In this document: positions 19,001-27,653 of the stretch, piece by piece
How positions within the stretch are numbered: the first letter of the stretch is position 1
Layout of the letters: each line of letters opens with the position of its first letter
From: Desulfobacter sp.
GTDB lineage: Bacteria > Desulfobacterota > Desulfobacteria > Desulfobacterales > Desulfobacteraceae
Direction of reading: 5' to 3'
Assembly (NCBI GenBank): GCA_028768525.1
Contig: CP054837.1
Coordinates: 2,265,001 to 2,329,000 of the forward strand
Length of the DNA: 64,000 nucleotides
Notes under the pieces: model-generated
Told to the model about the DNA's origin: nothing
The model's input: only the letters and a program-made list of their open reading frames with translations
Databases searched by the model: none
Position numbers and translations under genes: made by a program

Positions 19001-19594
19001 TTATTCATTTTTGACGGGCTTTTCTCCAAAATAATCCTCCCCGTCCGCCGGGGTGACGATCCAATAGGCCTGGAATTTTTCCTCCCCGGTGTTCTTGATC
19101 ACATGGGGAATCTGGGAAAAAAAGGAGAGGGTGTCCCCGGCGCAGATCTCATAGGCTTCGTCCCCGTAAATCAACTGGCCCTGACCGGCGATGACGATGC
19201 CCAGTTCACGGCCCAGGTGCCCGTCGTCCGCATCTCCCCGTTTCTGCCCCGGGGCCAGTTCCAGAAAAAAGGCATTGAAAGAATAATTGCCCTTGGACTG
19301 GCTTTCCCCGCACAGGGTTTCGTACTTGAACCCCTTGCGTTCATAGGTTTTGCGCTGATCTTTTTTGACAATCTCCACCCGGGTCATGGTCTCGTAATCT
19401 TTAAAGAACTTATTGGGGGGCACCCCGTAGACCTCAAGAAGCTGGAGCAGGGTATCAAGGGAGGGGGAAATCCGGTTCCGTTCAATCTGGGACAGGAGAC
19501 TTGAGCTGACCCCTGCCTTGGTTGCCACTTCCTTGATGGTCAGGTTTCGGGAATTTCGAATTGCCCTGAGCAAAGGGCCCAGTTTGGTTTTCAT
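19001..19594 (-). CDS. XRE-family regulator with C-terminal cupin domain
   Basis: A 197-residue regulator. The helix-turn-helix is at about residues 8-62 (LTIKEVATKAGVSSSLLSQIERNRISPSL). A cupin_2 effector domain is at about 110-185, with HLGRELGIVIAGQGQLIYGDE and CAGDTLSFFSQIPHVIKNTG; the His residues may bind metal. It is the first gene before leuC-leuD and its promoter is overlapped by a long inverted repeat, so autoregulation of the whole operon is likely. Regulators of this type respond to small metabolites; which one here is unknown. Confidence 0.88.
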   Translation of the reverse strand: MKTKLGPLLRAIRNSRNLTIKEVATKAGVSSSLLSQIERNRISPSLDTLLQLLEVYGVPPNKFFKDYETMTRVEIVKKDQRKTYERKGFKYETLCGESQSKGNYSFNAFFLELAPGQKRGDADDGHLGRELGIVIAGQGQLIYGDEAYEICAGDTLSFFSQIPHVIKNTGEEKFQAYWIVTPADGEDYFGEKPVKNE

Positions 19595-19605
19595 ATGTCC
19601 GCCGA

Positions 19606-19657
19606 TTCAGTATAGTTAATTTTGCTTTAATCATACTGAATTGCAACATCTTGTCAA
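19606..19657 (-). promoter_or_regulatory. Promoter with overlapping operator for the XRE-cupin-leuCD operon
   Basis: On the minus strand TTGACA (complement of 19652-19657), a 16-bp spacer and TATGAT (complement of 19630-19635) form a good sigma-70 promoter. A palindrome covers the -10 and the start region. TTCAGTATAGTTAA (19606-19619) matches the reverse complement of TTTAATCATACTGAA (19626-19640) at 12 of 14 positions, centred near 19623. A repressor bound here would block RNA polymerase. The XRE regulator encoded directly downstream is the natural candidate. Confidence 0.7.
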
Positions 19658-19658
19658 C

Positions 19659-20291
19659 CTATTTTTCCTGAATATAATTCAGCAGCCCCTGATTTTTGTA
19701 TTCATTTAAAAAGGTTTTGAACGCGGACAGGTCCTGTGCCTCCACGGAGAGGGTGTGGTCAACCTGTTCGCCGTAATCGGTGTGAGCGACTTCGACTTTA
19801 AATGTTTTGATCCGGCTTAAAAAGGTATCGTTCATCCCGTAGGGCAGCGCCACCATGATGGTCTCGGTTTTAACAAGCTTCACCAGGGGCGCGGAGTCTA
19901 TGGCAGCGGCCACGGACTGGGCATAGGCCTCGATCAGCCCCCGCACCCCCAGTTTCACCCCGCCGAAATAACGGGTGACAACGGCGGCCGTGCAGGTCAT
20001 CCCATGGCTTTGCAGGGTATTGAGCATGGGTTTGCCCGCCGTACCCGCCGGTTCTCCGGCATCGGAGGAATGGCAGAACTGCCCTTTGTCCCCCACCACA
20101 TATGCCCAGCAGTTATGGGTGGCCGTATGGTTGTCCTTGGCCACAGAGGTGATAAAAGCCTTTGCCGCTTCCATGGATTCGGCATAGGCCAAGGAACATA
20201 TAAACCGGGACCGTTTAATCTTGATTTCTGTAATCCGAACCGGATCCGAGGCGGACCGCCCCACTGAATAAAAATATTTTAACTGGCTCAT
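19659..20291 (-). CDS. YigZ/IMPACT-family protein
   Basis: A 210-residue protein of the UPF0029/IMPACT family. The N-terminal domain shows IKIKRSRFICSLAYAES and the hallmark TATHNCWAYVVGDKGQFCHSSDAGEPAGTAGKPML, followed by VVTRYFGGVKLGVRGL. A small C-terminal ferredoxin-like domain (DUF1949) spans about 140-205. Bacterial members have no settled function; the eukaryotic relative binds the translation regulator GCN1. It ends just upstream of the XRE-cupin promoter. No clear ribosome site was seen. Confidence 0.87.
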   Translation of the reverse strand: MSQLKYFYSVGRSASDPVRITEIKIKRSRFICSLAYAESMEAAKAFITSVAKDNHTATHNCWAYVVGDKGQFCHSSDAGEPAGTAGKPMLNTLQSHGMTCTAAVVTRYFGGVKLGVRGLIEAYAQSVAAAIDSAPLVKLVKTETIMVALPYGMNDTFLSRIKTFKVEVAHTDYGEQVDHTLSVEAQDLSAFKTFLNEYKNQGLLNYIQEK

Positions 20292-20332
20292 GCCAAGGGT
20301 ATATTACAATTACCCGCCAAAGGAAAGGGGTG

Positions 20333-22372
20333 TCAGGATTCTGCCGCAATGGGCAGGCAGATTGTAAAGCAGGCCCCCTGCCCGGGAGCGGTGGCCACCT
20401 TCAGTTCCCCCTTGTGGACCCGCGTCACAATATAATAGGATATGCTCAGGCCCAGCCCCGTTCCCACCCCGGGGGGCTTTGTGGTGAAAAAGGGGTCAAA
20501 AATCTTTTTCTCAATATCTTTGTCCATTCCCGGGCCGTTGTCTTCGATGGTAATTTCAAGGAATCGGCCAGACGTTCCCGGGGCCACGGACAATTTCAGG
20601 CAAGGGAGGTAACCCGCCCCCTTTTCCTCCCGAAAGGCCGTCATGGCATAAAGGCTGTTCTGAATGATGTTCAAAAACACCTGCTGCATCTTGGTGGGGT
20701 CGCAGGAGACCCGGATACCTTCATCCCGATAGAATGTAATACATTCAATATCCCATTTTTTATCGTCCGCCTGGGGAAGGTGGGTACTCCTGGCCAGGTT
20801 CATGGCCTCATCCAGAATGCCTGGGATCCGGCACCGGACCGTCCGGTCATTGTCCTGACCGGCAAAGGCGAGCATATTGCTGACGATCGTGGCGGCTTTC
20901 TGGCCGGCACTTCTGATATTGGACAAAAGCTTGGGAATTTTTTGGGCCGCCATAAACTGCCGGATCTGTGAGACCTCCCAGCCGTCACGGCTCTCTTTTT
21001 CCAGATCTTTGACCAGGATCGAATTGAGAAGTTCCGCTGTCTGGATCATGCCGGCCAGCGGATTATTAATTTCATGGGCAATGCCGGCGGCCATGCCCCC
21101 AAGGGACATCATTTTCTCCGACTGGATCATCATCTCTTCCATCCGGACCTGCTCGGTGACATCCTCTGCATGGATGACCACGCCTTGCCTTTCGGAGAGG
21201 GCATAAACGGTGATATCTTCAAAACGCAGTTCCGTACCGGTATTGTATGATACCCGGGACTGCCTGAAAGGAGTCCCTGTTTCCAGTACCTCCCGGACGC
21301 AGTCCTTAGTAATGACCGGATGGGTGGTCAACCCGTCAATGCGGCGGCCCACGGCCTCTGACTTTGAGATTCCGGTACGGGCTTCGGCTTTCGGATTCCA
21401 ATGGCGGACCCGGCCGTTTCGTTCAAGGCTGATGACCACGGTGGGCATGGAAATAAGGATATCGTCGATCTGCTGCAGCGCCTGACGTAATTCACCGGTT
21501 TTCAGGGCCACCTGTTTTTTAAGCATCCTGGACCAGATAAAAAAGCCAACGGCCAGGACAAGAAGGGGGCCGGCCACAAAGGCAATGTACCGGGCAACCC
21601 TTATTATTGTATTCTGCTGTTCGTAGACCCCGAACCACTTTTCGTAAATCCGATCGTATTCCCCCGATGTTTTAAGGAGGCTCAACCCCTCGTTCAACTT
21701 GGCCAGCAGGCTTGAATTGCCCTCTTTCACGGCAAGGCAGTATTTGCGCTGAATGATGGGCTCCCCCACCGCCACAACGTTTTTAATGTGCTTTTCCTTG
21801 ATCAGAATCAATCCCTGAAGCCTGGAGACAACGGCACAATCCCCTTTGCCATCGGCCAGCAGCGACAGCACATCGCCGATATTTATCTTTGAAACGATAT
21901 CAGGGGTCAGTTGTTTTTCACGGATGTAATCATGTCCCAGATCCCCCTCCTGGACAAGGATGGTTTTCCCCCGGGCCTGGTCAAGGGACTTGATGGGGCT
22001 TCCCGCCCTCACGAACACCGCATAGGAAGCGATAAAATGGGGAATCGAGAAATCTACCTTTTTATCCCGCTCCGGGGTATTGAACATCCCCATGAGCGCA
22101 TCTATTTTTCCGGATTCAAGCTCCTGCCTCACTTGATTCCAGGGGCCAAGGACAATCCGGATGTCCATCCCCATTTCCCTGGCCACGGCCCTGGTAATAT
22201 CCACATTAAAACCGCTCGGCTGCCCGTTTTCATCCAGGAATTCATACGGCGGATATTTATAATCCCCTTTCACCAGGAGGCCAGCGGCATGGACATGGAA
22301 AAGGAACGGGAAACAGCATAACAGAATGATAATTGCAGATTCCGCAACTCGAATTGACTTAATTCCTAACAT
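20333..22372 (-). CDS. Sensor histidine kinase fused to a periplasmic solute-binding domain
   Basis: A 679-residue hybrid sensor. A signal-like hydrophobic N-terminus precedes a family 3 solute-binding domain (about 35-260; GDYKYPPYEFLDENGQPSGFNVDI is its start pattern). A membrane helix lies near 265-285 and a PAS domain near 305-410. The dimerisation/phosphoacceptor domain has AGIAHEINNPL with His433, and the ATPase domain has DNGPGMD and GTGLGLS. It should sense an amino-acid-like ligand in the periplasm. No response regulator gene adjoins, so it is an orphan. AGGAG lies eight nt before the ATG. Confidence 0.92.
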   Translation of the reverse strand: MLGIKSIRVAESAIIILLCCFPFLFHVHAAGLLVKGDYKYPPYEFLDENGQPSGFNVDITRAVAREMGMDIRIVLGPWNQVRQELESGKIDALMGMFNTPERDKKVDFSIPHFIASYAVFVRAGSPIKSLDQARGKTILVQEGDLGHDYIREKQLTPDIVSKINIGDVLSLLADGKGDCAVVSRLQGLILIKEKHIKNVVAVGEPIIQRKYCLAVKEGNSSLLAKLNEGLSLLKTSGEYDRIYEKWFGVYEQQNTIIRVARYIAFVAGPLLVLAVGFFIWSRMLKKQVALKTGELRQALQQIDDILISMPTVVISLERNGRVRHWNPKAEARTGISKSEAVGRRIDGLTTHPVITKDCVREVLETGTPFRQSRVSYNTGTELRFEDITVYALSERQGVVIHAEDVTEQVRMEEMMIQSEKMMSLGGMAAGIAHEINNPLAGMIQTAELLNSILVKDLEKESRDGWEVSQIRQFMAAQKIPKLLSNIRSAGQKAATIVSNMLAFAGQDNDRTVRCRIPGILDEAMNLARSTHLPQADDKKWDIECITFYRDEGIRVSCDPTKMQQVFLNIIQNSLYAMTAFREEKGAGYLPCLKLSVAPGTSGRFLEITIEDNGPGMDKDIEKKIFDPFFTTKPPGVGTGLGLSISYYIVTRVHKGELKVATAPGQGACFTICLPIAAES

Positions 22373-22505
22373 CCGGTCTTCTCCTGGACGGCATATTCCC
22401 GGTCAATTGGGTACGATACATGGTATACATATTGGGAAATTTAATTCTACTATCGAATCGAATTTCTGACAATAGATTATCCGCCAATCCCGGTTCCGGT
22501 TCATA

Positions 22506-22548
22506 GGAAGGCCTGCAGGGACGGCGGATCGGCGCGGCAGGCCCTTCC
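22506..22548. promoter_or_regulatory. Strong hairpin in the leader of the nucleoside phosphorylase gene
   Basis: GGAAGGCCTGC (22506-22516) pairs with GCAGGCCCTTCC (22537-22548) with one bulged base, closed by a 20-nt G/C-rich loop and followed by ATTTATTT on the plus strand. It looks like an intrinsic terminator, yet no plus-strand gene ends here and the next plus gene begins 58 bp later. It may be an attenuator for that gene. Nothing else is seen in the 22373-22605 gap. Confidence 0.4.
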
Positions 22549-22605
22549 ATTTATTTCCAAAACTTGATAGATTCACGGCCGATTCTATAACTCAAGGAGC
22601 TGTAC

Positions 22606-23448
22606 ATGATATCATTCAGACAAAAGGTCATCCAATGCACCACCCATTTAAAATCACTGATCTCCCCACGGCTGTCAGCCGGTTTCATCACCGGAACGGG
22701 CCTCTCCGACACCCTCAACGGCCTGGAAGTCCTTAACCGGTTCGACTATGGTTCCCTGCCCCATTTTCCCAGGTCCACCGTGGAAAGCCACAGGGGATGC
22801 CTGGTTCACGGCAGGCTGGCGGGCAGGGAAATCCTTGTGTTCCAGGGCCGATGCCACCTCTACGAAGGATACAGCGCAGAAGAAGTCACCTTCCCCGTCC
22901 GGCTGCTCCAGGAACTGGGGGTGCCGGTATTGATCATTTCCAATGCCGCCGGCGGTATCAACCTGAATTTCAGTGCCGGGGATATCATGCTCATCCGGGA
23001 CCATATGAACCTGACCGGCCGAAATCCGCTGATGGGAGCGGAGGAAACGGCCTGGGGTATCCGGTTCCCGGATATGACCCAGGTGTATGACCCGGAACTT
23101 GTCCGGCTGGCCGAAACATCGGCGGCCGACCTGGAGATCCCCCTGCAGCAGGGCATATATGCAGGGCTCACCGGCCCCAGCCTGGAAACCCCTGCGGAAA
23201 CAAGATACCTGAAGACCATCGGCGCAGATGCCGTGGGCTTTTCCACCATCATGGAAGCCATTGCCGGCGTCCATGCCGGCATGCGGATTCTGGGTCTCTC
23301 CCTGATCACCAATATCAACGATCCCGATGCCCCGGTCCCCACCACCCTGGAAGCCGTGGTGGACACCGCTGCCCGGGCCGTCCCCAAAATGGACCGGCTG
23401 CTCTCCCGCATCATCGAACAATTGCCCACAGGGGCCAATAAGGGGTAA
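22606..23448 (+). CDS. Purine nucleoside phosphorylase
   Basis: A 280-residue enzyme of the trimeric PNP/MTAP family, splitting purine nucleosides with phosphate into base and ribose-1-phosphate. Seen: ITGTGLSD near residues 28-35 (phosphate), ESHRGCLVHG near 60, FQGRCHLYEGY near 85 (phosphate and base loop), ISNAAGGIN near 110, and GLTGPSLETPAETRYLK. The usual VGMSTVPE segment is GFSTIMEA here, with the Met shifted; the family glutamate before it is not obvious, so base preference cannot be read. CAAGGAG lies six nt before the ATG. It stands alone; a hairpin precedes it. Confidence 0.9.
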   Translation: MISFRQKVIQCTTHLKSLISPRLSAGFITGTGLSDTLNGLEVLNRFDYGSLPHFPRSTVESHRGCLVHGRLAGREILVFQGRCHLYEGYSAEEVTFPVRLLQELGVPVLIISNAAGGINLNFSAGDIMLIRDHMNLTGRNPLMGAEETAWGIRFPDMTQVYDPELVRLAETSAADLEIPLQQGIYAGLTGPSLETPAETRYLKTIGADAVGFSTIMEAIAGVHAGMRILGLSLITNINDPDAPVPTTLEAVVDTAARAVPKMDRLLSRIIEQLPTGANKG

Positions 23449-23503
23449 CTGTTTAAAATCTTAATATTCAGGAATTCATACCCACCCAGTGTTTTGACCT
23501 TAA

Positions 23504-24217
23504 TCAGCCCAGCCAGGCCGCCCAGAGCCGGGACAGCGGCATGACCAAAAACAGGGACGGAATCATGCTGGCAACGGGGAACTGCTTAATGCCGCAGATG
23601 CGGAACCCTGTGGCCACCATGATCAACCCGCCGCAGGCAGAAAAATCCGCCAGCATATCCGGCTGGATCACGGGAAGCAGCAGGGAGGCCCCGCAGTAAA
23701 GGATGACCTGAACAAAGAATTGGGGAACCACCAGCACCCCCACTGTAAAGCCCATGGTTGAGGCAAAGATGGGAGCGGTGAATAAATCCAGGATGGATTT
23801 GACGATAAGCAGGGTGGGATCCCCGGTCATGCCTTCACTCATGGCGCCGTATATGCCTGTTCCGCTCATACTGAAAAGCACCAGAAGGGCGACGAATTTA
23901 TCCAGAAATTCCTCCTGGCTCAGATCGCCGGACGGCCTGGAGATTTTCTCCACCCATTTTTTGGCATGATTGGCGGCCTTCTGGATCCGGGCCTCAAGCT
24001 GGACCAGTTCTCCCAGGATAGAGCCCACCACCAGGGCCAGGGCAACGGGGGCAAAAAATTTGACCTTGATAATCATGGTCACCCCAAGCCCCATGGATGC
24101 GCAGCCGAAAACCATGGGCATCTGCCGGCGCAGGTTCGAATTGAGTTTAGGACCGGCAAGCGCACCTGCGGCACTGCCGGCAAGCAGGGCGGCGCCATTG
24201 ACATATGGACCAATCAT
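23504..24217 (-). CDS. DUF554 family membrane protein (YdfK-like)
   Basis: A 237-residue integral membrane protein with about six or seven hydrophobic segments. It begins with IGPYVNGAALLAGSAAGALAG, typical of DUF554, and has SEGMTGDPTLLIVKSILDLFTAPIFASTMG in the middle. Function unknown; a transporter role is assumed. The start at 24217 has AAAGGAAA seven nt upstream; a longer frame to 24283 has no such site and adds a hydrophilic extension unlike the family. Possibly co-transcribed with the DUF190 gene upstream. Confidence 0.85.
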   Translation of the reverse strand: MIGPYVNGAALLAGSAAGALAGPKLNSNLRRQMPMVFGCASMGLGVTMIIKVKFFAPVALALVVGSILGELVQLEARIQKAANHAKKWVEKISRPSGDLSQEEFLDKFVALLVLFSMSGTGIYGAMSEGMTGDPTLLIVKSILDLFTAPIFASTMGFTVGVLVVPQFFVQVILYCGASLLLPVIQPDMLADFSACGGLIMVATGFRICGIKQFPVASMIPSLFLVMPLSRLWAAWLG

Positions 24218-24334
24218 TGTATTTCCTTTATGGGCATCCATCCGGTTTGGATACCGCCATTCAAAAAATGGACGGTCTTCCACAGGGACGCCCCTATTTT
24301 ATTCATTTAAAACAACATTGTCTGGGAAAGAGTA

Positions 24335-24652
24335 TCAGTCTTCAGAGGTGAAACCGAATTCGATCTTTGACAGGGTATAAAAGACACGGACCTTGTTTTT
24401 CTTAAGGCAGGAGAGCAGTCTGCTGCTCTCCTCAGGTGTAAGGGCCATGATGACCAGCAAAGGCGGGTCTTCATGGTCAAAATAGTTTCCGGAATGGGAA
24501 CGCCCGTCGTGTCCGAATCCCTCTTTGGCGGACATGAGGGTGGCTCCGCGGACCCCGAGTTTCTTAGCCTCCGCCACAATCCATCTGGCCAGGGGGACGC
24601 CCTGGTGCTCACGGTTCTGCTGGGTAAAAAATGTAACCAGGTAGCCTTCCAT
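24335..24652 (-). CDS. DUF190/PII-like small protein
   Basis: A 105-residue protein that fits DUF190 (PII-like fold). It has a beta-strand start EGYLVTFFTQQ, then WIVAEAKKLGVRGATLMSAKEGFGHDGR, and LLVIMALTPEESSRLLSCL. These proteins are thought to bind a small signal and often sit by transporters; here the next gene is a DUF554 membrane protein. AAGGA lies eight nt before the ATG at 24652, which is preferred to an upstream start at 24691. Confidence 0.8.
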   Translation of the reverse strand: MEGYLVTFFTQQNREHQGVPLARWIVAEAKKLGVRGATLMSAKEGFGHDGRSHSGNYFDHEDPPLLVIMALTPEESSRLLSCLKKNKVRVFYTLSKIEFGFTSED

Positions 24653-24752
24653 TTTCTGTATCCTTAATTTTGCTGCAACATCAGCCGGCACCTTACACCG
24701 GCACCCGGGGCCCAGACAATGACCTGGATCACTTAAAGGGGATTTTCCCGCC

Positions 24753-25445
24753 CTATAGAATAAAAAAAGGGCTGGTGGATAGGTCCTGCAACTGGGACGG
24801 GTCCAGAATCCGTATGGTCCCTCTGGATTTCGAAATCAGGCTGAGTTTCTGCAAATTGGAAATCACCCTGGCGGCAGTCTCCCTGGACACCCCGGTCATT
24901 TCAGCCACATCACGGTTCCGCAGGGGAAGGTCGGGGCCGATCCGGGAGCAGAGCATGTTCAAGGCATTCAGGATCCGGTTCTCCGCACTTTCATCAATGA
25001 GGTCCAGAATTCGGGTATAGGCACCGTCCAGCAGATCGCCCATGGTGTTCAGGATACCTGCGGCCACCTTAGGATGTGAAAGCACCCATTGTTTAAAAAT
25101 GGGGGAGGGAATAGCCACCACAGTGGCCGTTTCAGCGACCCGGGCGCAGAAAAACCGGCGCCTTGCCATGAAACAGGTGACGGCATTCAAGGTGGTTCCT
25201 TTTACCGCGATCAGAAAGGTGAATGATCTGCCCGACGGCGATGCCTTGGAAAGAATAATCCGGCCCTTTTCCAGCAGATGGACATATTCTGATTCATCGC
25301 CGGCGTGGAACACATATTCGTCTTTTTTATAGTTCTGGAGCCGGGCGCTTTGGGCCAGTTCCATCAATGAGGCCTCTGGTGCACGGCCGAGATTGACCTC
25401 CAGTTTCAGGGTTTTCAGTATACGTTGAAAATCTTGTGCTTCCAT
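24753..25445 (-). CDS. Crp/Fnr-family transcriptional regulator
   Basis: A 230-residue regulator. The cyclic-nucleotide-like beta-roll covers about 30-125 (EYVFHAGDESEYVHLLEKGRI). The C-terminal winged helix at about 150-215 has DVAEMTGVSRETAARVISNLQ as recognition helix. The N-terminal Fnr-type cysteine cluster is absent, so it is not an Fnr oxygen sensor of that kind. Two cysteines within the beta-roll (CFMARRRFFC) could be redox-active or bind haem-like ligands; that is speculative. It is divergent from the MASE3 gene. Confidence 0.88.
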   Translation of the reverse strand: MEAQDFQRILKTLKLEVNLGRAPEASLMELAQSARLQNYKKDEYVFHAGDESEYVHLLEKGRIILSKASPSGRSFTFLIAVKGTTLNAVTCFMARRRFFCARVAETATVVAIPSPIFKQWVLSHPKVAAGILNTMGDLLDGAYTRILDLIDESAENRILNALNMLCSRIGPDLPLRNRDVAEMTGVSRETAARVISNLQKLSLISKSRGTIRILDPSQLQDLSTSPFFIL

Positions 25446-25601
25446 TTATTTTGCGCCTGTAATAGGATTGTTTCTGGTTCTCTATGTGCTACATTCCTGC
25501 CGGCCGGCATAGAAAGGCAGTTCAGCAGTTTTAAAGTTTTGGCTTGTTTCGCAATTTATATACAGCATAGTTTATCTGTCAAAATTTAAAAGGGGGCTTC
25601 A

Positions 25602-26651
25602 ATGCTGCGTATCGTAATAATGATATCTATCCTTGTCGGATTGTATCTTTCAACATACGTCAATTATCTATTATTTCACAGCCTCGCCGAAATTTTCAGC
25701 ATTGTTGTGGCGGTTTCATTTTTCATGATTACCTGGAATTCCAAGAACTACATTAAAAACCAGTATTTATTGTTTATCGGTATCGCCTATCTTTTCATTG
25801 CGTTTTTAGACCTATTGCATACGCTTTCCTACAAGGGGATGCCGATATTTACGGATTACGATTATTATGCCAACCAGCTATGGATTGGTGCAAGATATAT
25901 GGAAAGCATAACGCTGGCTGCAGCGTTTTATTTCCTGACACGGGAGAGGCCGGTCCGGCCGGAGATACTCATACTCATTTACTCCACCCTTACGGCATTG
26001 ATGATATTGTGCATCTTCACCTGGAAAATTTTTCCCGTCTGCTTTGTGGAGGGGTCAGGCCTGACCCCTTTCAAAAAAATAAGTGAATACCTGATATGCG
26101 CAATACTGCTATTGGGGGCAGGGCTTTTATACAAGAATCGCTCTCGGTTCGAGCCCCACATTTACAAATTATTACTATTATCCATATCCTGTACGATTAT
26201 CTCGGAACTGTCATTTACATTTTACATTTCAAATTATGGGTTTTCAAATTTAGTCGGACATTATTTTAAGCTGTTTTCATTCTATCTAATTTACAAATCA
26301 ATTCTTGAAACCGGCATTAAGCGGCCCTATGAATTGATATTCAAAGAATTGGATACAACAATCTGCAGCTTGAACGATGAAATTGATAGAAGAAAAAAAA
26401 TAGAGCAGGACAGGGAACTGATCATTGTAAAACTGCAAAATGCCCTGATGGAAGTCAAAACCCTGAACGGCCTGATTCCCATCTGTTCTCACTGCAAAAA
26501 GATTCGTGATGACAAGGGATTCTGGAATCAGCTTGAAAAGTATATCACTGAACACTCAGATGCCAAACTAAGCCATGGTATCTGCCCGGAGTGCATGAAA
26601 GAGCATTATCCGGAGTATCATATGTCCAGAGACGATGCACCGTCGCAGTAA
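25602..26651 (+). CDS. MASE3-type membrane sensor with C-terminal CxxC domain
   Basis: A 349-residue protein. Residues 1-225 have about eight hydrophobic segments in the MASE3 style (FLDLLHTLSYKGMPIF is typical). A coiled coil follows (about 235-285). The C-terminal 60 residues carry PICSHCKKIRDDKGFW and HGICPECMKEHYP, two CxxC pairs expected to bind zinc. This tail is frequent at the C-terminus of response regulators and PAS proteins in Deltaproteobacteria. There is no kinase, GGDEF or EAL domain, so the output is unknown. AAGGGGG lies seven nt before the ATG. The gene is A/T-richer than its neighbours. Confidence 0.82.
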   Translation: MLRIVIMISILVGLYLSTYVNYLLFHSLAEIFSIVVAVSFFMITWNSKNYIKNQYLLFIGIAYLFIAFLDLLHTLSYKGMPIFTDYDYYANQLWIGARYMESITLAAAFYFLTRERPVRPEILILIYSTLTALMILCIFTWKIFPVCFVEGSGLTPFKKISEYLICAILLLGAGLLYKNRSRFEPHIYKLLLLSISCTIISELSFTFYISNYGFSNLVGHYFKLFSFYLIYKSILETGIKRPYELIFKELDTTICSLNDEIDRRKKIEQDRELIIVKLQNALMEVKTLNGLIPICSHCKKIRDDKGFWNQLEKYITEHSDAKLSHGICPECMKEHYPEYHMSRDDAPSQ

Positions 26652-26734
26652 GCCGGCCTTGAAAAACAGGTATAGATGCTTTATCAATATTAACATCATC
26701 ATTCACCGGAATATTAATATTTAAGGATAAAAAA

Positions 26735-27622
26735 ATGAGAATAGTCACCCGCCCGGATTTTGACGGTATTGTATGCGCCGTATTCCTGCTTGAAGCACTG
26801 GATCCAGATATGGAAATTTTCTGGATAGAACCCAACCAGATTCAATCCGGCAGCGCAGACATCCGGGAAGGGGATATCATCGCCAACCTTCCCTGGCATC
26901 CCAAGGCCGCCCTCTGGTTCGACCACCATGTGTCAAACAAACCCGATCATCCGGTTCCCGGCGCCTTTGACATTGCCCCCTCGGCCGCCGGGGTGATCTA
27001 TCAGTATTACAAAGAACTGGGTAAACTGGACAACCGGTTCGACGAACTGGCCGAACAGACCGATATCATAGATTCCGCCGCCCTGACAAAGGAGCAGGTC
27101 CTGGCTCCGGAAAATTTCCCCTATATCATACTGTCCATGACCATCCAGAACCGGGATTTCCAGGATATCCCATATTGGAACCGGCTGGTTGACATGCTCC
27201 GGAAACCGGGGATCGAAACAATCATGTCAGACCCGGAAGTGGCCAAACGCTGCCGGGAGGTGGTCAACGAAAACAATGAATTCGGCGGCCATCTCAAAGC
27301 CCACACCACACTGGCGGGCAATATCTCTGTCACGGACTTCAGATCCCTGGACCCGGTGCCGTCGGGCAACCGCTTCCTGACCTATTCCCTGTTTCCGGAC
27401 ACCGTTGCCAGTGTCAAAATCCGGTACAAGGCCCCGGATAAGGCACAGGTGCTGATCAGTGTGGGGCACAGCATTTTCAATCCCCACTGCAAGGTCAATG
27501 TGGGGAAATTGCTGTCAAGATACGGCGGCGGCGGGCATGCCGGGGCCGGGGGCTGCACCCTGGATGCGGACGGCGCCCAGGAAAAAATTGACGAAATCCT
27601 CGCCGTGCTCAAGGCAAACTAA
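26735..27622 (+). CDS. DHH-family phosphoesterase
   Basis: A 295-residue protein of the DHH/DHHA1 superfamily (RecJ, nanoRNase, c-di-AMP hydrolase relatives). Metal-binding residues are in RPDFDG (8-11) and FDHH (62-65). The DHHA1 end has GGGGHAGAGGCTLD. Stand-alone DHH-DHHA1 proteins of this size are often oligoribonucleases, bisphosphate nucleotidases or pApA/c-di-AMP hydrolases. Since disA is present in this genome (39787-40845), a role in c-di-AMP turnover is possible, but the sequence does not decide it. TAAGGA precedes the ATG. It heads a three-gene plus-strand cluster. Confidence 0.85.
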   Translation: MRIVTRPDFDGIVCAVFLLEALDPDMEIFWIEPNQIQSGSADIREGDIIANLPWHPKAALWFDHHVSNKPDHPVPGAFDIAPSAAGVIYQYYKELGKLDNRFDELAEQTDIIDSAALTKEQVLAPENFPYIILSMTIQNRDFQDIPYWNRLVDMLRKPGIETIMSDPEVAKRCREVVNENNEFGGHLKAHTTLAGNISVTDFRSLDPVPSGNRFLTYSLFPDTVASVKIRYKAPDKAQVLISVGHSIFNPHCKVNVGKLLSRYGGGGHAGAGGCTLDADGAQEKIDEILAVLKAN

Positions 27623-27653
27623 ATTTAAAGATCATCTGAGAAAGGACCGGAAA

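Noticed and set aside
17765..19504. Long 579-codon plus-strand frame opposite leuC and the XRE-cupin gene
   Set aside because: It is antisense to two well-supported genes, has Gly/His/Pro-rich composition typical of an opposite-strand shadow, and no ribosome site.
22359..22550. 63-codon minus-strand frame upstream of the sensor kinase
   Set aside because: It spans the hairpin and the kinase start, with no ribosome site and odd composition.
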